A DNA stretch of 54,454 nucleotides from an uncultured Muribaculaceae bacterium (lineage in GTDB: Bacteria > Bacteroidota > Bacteroidia > Bacteroidales > Muribaculaceae): positions 1 to 54,454 of the forward strand of contig CAJTUF010000020.1 of the NCBI GenBank assembly GCA_910579675.1, in the 5' to 3' direction. A program made the position numbers and the translations under genes. Position 1 is the first letter of the stretch, and every line of letters begins with the position of its first letter. The notes under the pieces are model-generated. The model had not been told where the DNA came from. It saw only the letters and a program-made list of their open reading frames with translations, and did no database searches. Below, one piece after another: positions 50,175 to 54,454 of this stretch.

Positions 50175-50190
50175 TGTTCCACGTGGAACA
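50175..50190. other. parS-like 16-bp palindrome
   Basis: TGTTCCACGTGGAACA, a perfect palindrome matching the parS (ParB-binding centromere) consensus core of the chromosomal ParABS system. It lies between mnmG and apt. No parA or parB is present in the window. Confidence 0.75.
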
Positions 50191-50230
50191 TTTTCGCACC
50201 GTTTAATATCTTCAATTTCTATATCCGACC

Positions 50231-50752
50231 ATGGAATATATCAAATCAAAAATCAGAGACGTAGTCGACTTCCCCTCAAAAGGTGTGCTCTTCAAGGATC
50301 TCACCACTGCGTTTAAAGACCCTCGTGCACTCCACATCATAGGCTGGGATCTCTCGCAGATGTATCGCGACAAGGGTGTCACCAAGGTGGTGGGTATCGA
50401 GAGCCGAGGTTTTATCGGCGGCTCTATCCTTGCCTATGAGATAGGCGCAGGCTTCGTGCCCGCCCGCAAGCCGGGCAAGCTCCCCGCCGACACTGTCAAG
50501 GCTTCTTATCAGAAGGAGTATGGCACCGACACCATCGAGATCCATGCCGACGCCATCACCCCCGACGATGTTGTGGTGATCCACGACGATGTGCTCGCCA
50601 CCGGCGGCACCATGGCTGCCGTATACGAGCTTGTCAAGAGCATGAACCCCCGCAAGATCTATATCAACTTCATCATTGAGCTCGGGATGCTCGGAGGCCG
50701 CAAGAATCTCCCTGCCGACGCCGACGTGAGGTCGCTCATCTGCTACGATTGA
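50231..50752 (+). CDS. apt: adenine phosphoribosyltransferase
   Basis: Salvages adenine with PRPP to AMP. The 173 residues show VDFPSKGVLFKDLTT, VVGIESRGFIGGSILAYEIGAGFVPARKPGKLP, and the PRPP loop VVVIHDDVLATGGTM. It starts 83 bp after mnmG and 40 bp after the parS-like site. Confidence 0.97.
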   Translation: MEYIKSKIRDVVDFPSKGVLFKDLTTAFKDPRALHIIGWDLSQMYRDKGVTKVVGIESRGFIGGSILAYEIGAGFVPARKPGKLPADTVKASYQKEYGTDTIEIHADAITPDDVVVIHDDVLATGGTMAAVYELVKSMNPRKIYINFIIELGMLGGRKNLPADADVRSLICYD

Positions 50753-50825
50753 CCTCTCGGTCTCGCCGCAGGCCCCACGTTCTCATTACCCCCGTCACTC
50801 TCTCCCCAATCTTCCCCACGACAAT

Positions 50826-52673
50826 ATGTCAAAACATCGCAAGACCGACATCGTTGCCGACAAGATCGCCGTCATGCCCACCGGGCCCGGAGTATATATG
50901 TACTTCGACTCGGCGGGCACGGTGATTTATGTGGGCAAAGCAAAAAATCTGAAGCGGCGCGTAAGCAGCTATTTCAACCGCACCCACGACTCTCTCCGCA
51001 CCAATCTCCTCGTGCGCGCCATAGCCGACCTCAAGTATATCGTGGTGCCCACCGAGCAGGATGCCCTCAATCTTGAGAGCTCCATGATCAAGGAGTATCA
51101 GCCGCGCTACAATGTGCTCCTCAAAGACGACAAGAGCTACCCCTGGATTGTGGTGACAAAGGAGACATTCCCGCGTGTGTTCATGACCCGCAAGCGCATC
51201 AAGGATGGCTCGAAATATTACGGGCCCTATACCAACACGGCATCGGCCCGCACCGTGCTCGAACTCATCCGCGACCTCTACCCGCTCCGTTCATGCGCCC
51301 TCCCCATCACTCCCGAATATGTGGCCAAAGGGAAGGGCCGGCTATGCCTCGACTATCATCTCCACCGATGCGGCGGCTGCTGCAAGGGGCTCGTGAGCAT
51401 CGACGATTATCATCAGAGCGTGGAGCGCGTCAAGCAGATCCTCCGGGGCGATATGCGCGAGCTCCTCGACTATCTGCGGGCCGAGATGGAGACCCTCTCC
51501 GAGCAGCTCCGCTTCGAGGAGGCCCAGGTGGCCAAGGAGCGCTATCTGCTTGTCGAGCGCTATTGCGCCAAGAGCGTGATCGTGAGCCAGACCATTGGCG
51601 ATGTCGATGTGTTTGGCATCGACGACAACGACCGCGAGGTGTTTGTCAACTATATGCACGTGAGGCGCGGCGCCGTGGTCAAATCGCTCACGCTCGAATA
51701 CAAGAGGCGCCTCGACGAGTCGCAGGCCGAGATCCTGTCGCGCGCAATGGCCGATGTTGCCCGCGAGCTCGACATCACCTTCGACGAGGTGATAGCAGCT
51801 CTTGAGCCCGACACCGAGATGCCCGGCGTGACCTTCATCATCCCCCAGCGGGGCGATAAAGCCAAGCTCCTTGAGGTGAGCGAGCGCAACGCCCGACAGT
51901 ATCGCATCGACATGCTCAACCAGATGGCCCGCAAAGATCCCGCCCAGCGCACCGAGCGGCTCATGGAGCGCATGAAGGCCGACTTCAGGCTCAGCGAGCT
52001 GCCCCGCCACATAGAGTGTTTCGACAACTCCAACATCCAGGGCACAAATCCCGTGGCCTCATGCGTGGTGTTCCGCGACGGTAAACCCTCCAAGAGCGAC
52101 TACCGCCACTTCAACATCAAGACCGTCGAGGGCCCCGACGATTTTGCCTCGATGAAAGAAGTGCTCACCCGCCGCTACTCGCGCCTAATGGCCGAGGCCC
52201 CCGACGATCTGCCGCAGCTCATAATCGTCGATGGTGGCAAGGGGCAGCTCTCGGCGGCTGTCGAGGCGCTCGACTCGATGGGCCTCCGGGGGCGCATAGC
52301 CATAGTGGGCATCGCGAAGCGATTGGAAGAGATATATTTCCCCGGCGACTCGGTGCCCCTCTATATCGACAAAAACAGCGAGAGCCTCCGGGTGGTGCAG
52401 GCGCTCCGCGACGAGGCCCACCGATTCGGTATCACCCACCACCGCAACCGCCGCTCCAAGGGCCAGACCGTGTCGGCTCTCGACCAGATTCCCGGCATTG
52501 GCCCCAAGACGCGCGACGCCCTCCTGATCCATTTCAAGAGCGTGAAGCGCATCGCCGCCGCCGACCTCGATGCCATAGCCGAAGTGGTGGGGCCCGCCAA
52601 AGCCTCCATAGTGTATGGCGCCCTCAACCCCGCCCCCACACCATCTCCCGCCGACGATCCCGCCGGCGACTGA
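50826..52673 (+). CDS. uvrC: UvrABC excinuclease subunit C
   Basis: Incises DNA on both sides of lesions in nucleotide excision repair. The 615 residues have the GIY-YIG domain at the start (MPTGPGVYMYFDSAGTVIYVGKAKNLKRRVSSYF), a Cys-containing region RLCLDYHLHRCGGCC, a UVR motif near 215, the RNase H-like UvrC domain (IECFDNSNIQGTNPVASCVVF), and C-terminal helix-hairpin-helix motifs (LDQIPGIGPKTRDALL). A hairpin follows 23 bp past the stop. Confidence 0.97.
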   Translation: MSKHRKTDIVADKIAVMPTGPGVYMYFDSAGTVIYVGKAKNLKRRVSSYFNRTHDSLRTNLLVRAIADLKYIVVPTEQDALNLESSMIKEYQPRYNVLLKDDKSYPWIVVTKETFPRVFMTRKRIKDGSKYYGPYTNTASARTVLELIRDLYPLRSCALPITPEYVAKGKGRLCLDYHLHRCGGCCKGLVSIDDYHQSVERVKQILRGDMRELLDYLRAEMETLSEQLRFEEAQVAKERYLLVERYCAKSVIVSQTIGDVDVFGIDDNDREVFVNYMHVRRGAVVKSLTLEYKRRLDESQAEILSRAMADVARELDITFDEVIAALEPDTEMPGVTFIIPQRGDKAKLLEVSERNARQYRIDMLNQMARKDPAQRTERLMERMKADFRLSELPRHIECFDNSNIQGTNPVASCVVFRDGKPSKSDYRHFNIKTVEGPDDFASMKEVLTRRYSRLMAEAPDDLPQLIIVDGGKGQLSAAVEALDSMGLRGRIAIVGIAKRLEEIYFPGDSVPLYIDKNSESLRVVQALRDEAHRFGITHHRNRRSKGQTVSALDQIPGIGPKTRDALLIHFKSVKRIAAADLDAIAEVVGPAKASIVYGALNPAPTPSPADDPAGD

Positions 52674-52696
52674 CCCTCCCACCCCATCCCATCCTG

Positions 52697-52732
52697 TTTA
52701 GCCGCCGGTATCGACCGATACAGGCGGCTAAA
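52697..52732 (+). terminator. hairpin after uvrC
   Basis: 10-bp outer stem (52697-52706 with 52723-52732) and an inner GTATCG/CGATAC stem. It is followed by A-run rather than T-run on this strand, so termination efficiency is uncertain. Confidence 0.55.
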
Positions 52733-52796
52733 AAAAATCTCGTGCCCCAAACTAAGAAATACACTTTTGTGTCGTGTCCATACAAATCCTTGCCCC

Positions 52797-52804
52797 TATC
52801 TTTG
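52797..52804 (+). promoter_or_regulatory. -7 promoter element TATCTTTG
   Basis: TAnnTTTG match 20 bp before the ATG at 52825; the -33 box is not clear. Confidence 0.45.
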
Positions 52805-52824
52805 CACTGATTTATATACACAAT

Positions 52825-53583
52825 ATGGACGTAAGATATAACAGAAATAGAATCTATGTCAGCGATGAAGAGCAGGAAAAGGTCCGTGAAACGCGGATAT
52901 TACTCGGTGGCGCAGGCATTGGGAGCATAATTGCCGAGTGTGCCCTGCGCTTCGGCTTTGAGGATATTGTCATCGTGGATGGCGACAAGGTAGAGCTCAG
53001 CAACCTTAATCGTCAGAACTATGTGAAAAGCGATATTGGCAAATACAAGGCCGAATGTCTCGCAAAAAGACTACAGAGGATAAATCCGAAAGCAAAGATT
53101 CAATTCCACAACACCTTTATTGACAAAGGGAATGTGAAGGAGCTGCTCGATGGAGTCAAGATCGCAATAAATGCCCTCGACTTCAAAAGCGACATACCTT
53201 TTATATTCGACGATCTTTGTTCAAAGATGAAGATACCTGTGCTACACCCCTATAACTTTGGATGGGGGGGATTCCTTACCATAATAAAACCCGGTGGATA
53301 CCAACTGACAGAGGTTGCTCCATCCTATAAAGGTTTTGAGGTAAAGATGGCTGAATTCGTAGCCCGTTACTGCACATTCTGGAACATGCCGAACCGTTGG
53401 CTCGACGATGTTATAGAATCATACCGAAATGAACCGGGAGAACTACCTCCTCCCCAACTGTCAGTTGCATCATGGATTGTAGCCGGGCATTGCGTCAATG
53501 CTATGTTTGATATTATTACCGAAAAAGAGGTCAAATATTTCCCAAAATTCTATTTTTCCTCTTTGCGCTGCGATCCTGCGTAA
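52825..53583 (+). CDS. ThiF/E1-like adenylyltransferase, stand-alone
   Basis: A 252-residue protein with the E1/ThiF/MoeB adenylation fold: nucleotide loop GGAGIGS (28-34), VDGDKVELSNLNRQ with Asp52 and Arg63, and NALDF with Asp119. It has no CxxC zinc pairs, no rhodanese domain and no obvious catalytic Cys of the E1 type. E1-like enzymes adenylate the C-terminus of a small protein or a peptide; no candidate substrate is encoded next to it. Composition is clearly AT-richer than uvrC and the rest of the window, suggesting transfer. It is convergent with a LuxR-type regulator, 6 bp apart. Confidence 0.82.
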   Translation: MDVRYNRNRIYVSDEEQEKVRETRILLGGAGIGSIIAECALRFGFEDIVIVDGDKVELSNLNRQNYVKSDIGKYKAECLAKRLQRINPKAKIQFHNTFIDKGNVKELLDGVKIAINALDFKSDIPFIFDDLCSKMKIPVLHPYNFGWGGFLTIIKPGGYQLTEVAPSYKGFEVKMAEFVARYCTFWNMPNRWLDDVIESYRNEPGELPPPQLSVASWIVAGHCVNAMFDIITEKEVKYFPKFYFSSLRCDPA

Positions 53584-53589
53584 ATCCGT

Positions 53590-54354
53590 CTATATAAGCT
53601 GATGGTTCTGTGCATAGGTAAGAGCCTCCGCTATATTCTTCACATCCATCTTTTGAAATATACTGCGTTTGCAGGCCTTGACGGTATCGACCGACTTACA
53701 TATATTGTCGGCGATATCGTTCATTGTATATCCCTGTGTCGAGAGGGTGAGAACCTCACGCTCATTATCAGTCAAAACAATCTCTTTGTACTCCTCCCAT
53801 CGATGGTCATAGAGCGAATACTGATAATATATTCCTGCGCCCGGTTTTTTCATGATTACATTACCAGGCTCATTTCCTGCAGCAAGCGAAATTGTACATA
53901 TAGCCAACCATATCCTACCGTCTTTAGTCAATATAAGTGGCGTCAGTTTGTGATTTACAAGCCTCTTCTTTTTTCCTCTCTTGATGTGAAAGTCATATGA
54001 TATGATATAGTTCTTCCGATCTTCGACAGGTATAGTATTGAATAGCTTAAAGCCGCTGTCATTTATTTCAAGCAACATCTTCAGATCATGTTCGGGTACA
54101 TAATCTATGTAAAACCGATATCCGAAGTCTTTAATCTTCTCGGCATCTCCGCCACATAATCTGGCAATATTATTAGACACATACAGAAACCCCTGCTTGA
54201 AATAGTCTATGATATATACACACTGGTAGGTACTGCGTTCAAAAGCTTTCGCAGCCTCTATTATCAACCCGACCTTTGCATAATCGGACTCATTGATATT
54301 CCCTACAGAATTGTGCAGAGAAAAAAAATCTCCAGTTTTTATATTGGTTTCCAT
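53590..54354 (-). CDS. PAS-like/LuxR-type transcriptional regulator
   Basis: A 254-residue protein. The N-terminal 180 residues look like a PAS-type sensory domain (YQCVYIIDYFKQGFLYVSNNIARLCGGDAEKI, then DGRIWLAICTISLA). The C-terminus is a LuxR-type HTH: LTDNEREVLTLSTQGYTMNDIADNICKSVDTVKACKRSIFQKMDVKNIAEAL. There is no receiver or membrane segment, so it is probably a cytoplasmic one-component sensor-regulator. ATG 54354 is preferred to an in-frame start two codons upstream. It is AT-rich like the ThiF gene. The signal is unknown. Confidence 0.88.
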   Translation of the reverse strand: METNIKTGDFFSLHNSVGNINESDYAKVGLIIEAAKAFERSTYQCVYIIDYFKQGFLYVSNNIARLCGGDAEKIKDFGYRFYIDYVPEHDLKMLLEINDSGFKLFNTIPVEDRKNYIISYDFHIKRGKKKRLVNHKLTPLILTKDGRIWLAICTISLAAGNEPGNVIMKKPGAGIYYQYSLYDHRWEEYKEIVLTDNEREVLTLSTQGYTMNDIADNICKSVDTVKACKRSIFQKMDVKNIAEALTYAQNHQLI

Positions 54355-54378
54355 ACACATCAGAAATTATTTACCACG

Positions 54379-54386
54379 CAAAAGTA
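54379..54386 (-). promoter_or_regulatory. -7 promoter element TACTTTTG
   Basis: TAnnTTTG on the minus strand, 24 bp before the regulator's ATG. An AT-rich inverted repeat (54390-54407) directly precedes it. No clear -33 box. Confidence 0.45.
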
Positions 54387-54454
54387 CATAAAAATCTTGG
54401 GATTTTTACACCGGCAGAATAAAAAGGTCAAGGCCGCCGCAACTTATCTGCCTT

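Overview
The window is chromosomal DNA of a Bacteroidales bacterium, most likely Muribaculaceae or a close relative (inference from gene content; no search was possible). The support is a GC-rich coding style, many Bacteroidetes families (PorZ-like, NigD-like, DUF4271, DUF3467, DUF4369, TonB-linked outer-membrane barrels) and the Bacteroidetes vegetative promoter. That promoter, TTTG-N20-TAnnTTTG, is seen in perfect form six times, including in front of both tRNA genes.

Layout. 1-5.65 kb: metallophosphoesterase, rdgB, a PorZ-like protein, a formate/nitrite channel and an unknown protein. 5.7-8.8 kb: a less GC-rich accessory patch with an AAA/DUF4143 ATPase behind an array of 23-bp repeats, tRNA-Leu, a BRO-N/Fic gene coupled to a small winged-helix gene, and tRNA-Pro. 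8.9-16.2 kb: an ECF sigma factor with a membrane partner, a divergent small membrane protein, and two large outer-membrane barrel genes. 16.3-24.1 kb: RsmI-like methylase, YycJ-like MBL protein and yraN, then on the minus strand a LolC/E-like permease, rbfA, yidC and pyrG. 24.3-28.5 kb: parE-coaD-S41 protease. 28.5-40.2 kb, minus strand: ferritin, a LRR-transglutaminase protein, cysS-queF-queC-dtd, DUF3467, a NigD-like lipoprotein, a LolD-like ATPase, a TPR protein, a PstS-like lipoprotein, a small membrane protein and pldA. 40.2-47.5 kb: two secreted proteins, LOG, DUF4271-hemD-rnpA-yidD-tatD, luxS, upp and an M48 protease. 47.8-52.7 kb: ybeY-mnmG, a parS-like site, apt, uvrC. 52.8 kb to the end: an AT-rich pair, a ThiF-like E1 enzyme and a LuxR-type regulator.

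The strongest unexplained signal is at 9.3-13.2 kb. The ECF sigma gene, the divergent small membrane gene and both barrel genes are each preceded by the same two-part promoter, TGTwAyM-N16-CGTC. This describes a compact self-regulated ECF regulon controlling two outer-membrane proteins. The two barrel genes additionally share a TTAAC direct repeat just upstream of the -35 box and a hairpin at the same place in the leader. Other points of note are the operator-like repeats overlapping the ATPase promoter, a sliding-clamp-binding-like motif in the YycJ-like protein, a permease gene with no AUG, GUG or UUG start, and a parS palindrome beside mnmG.
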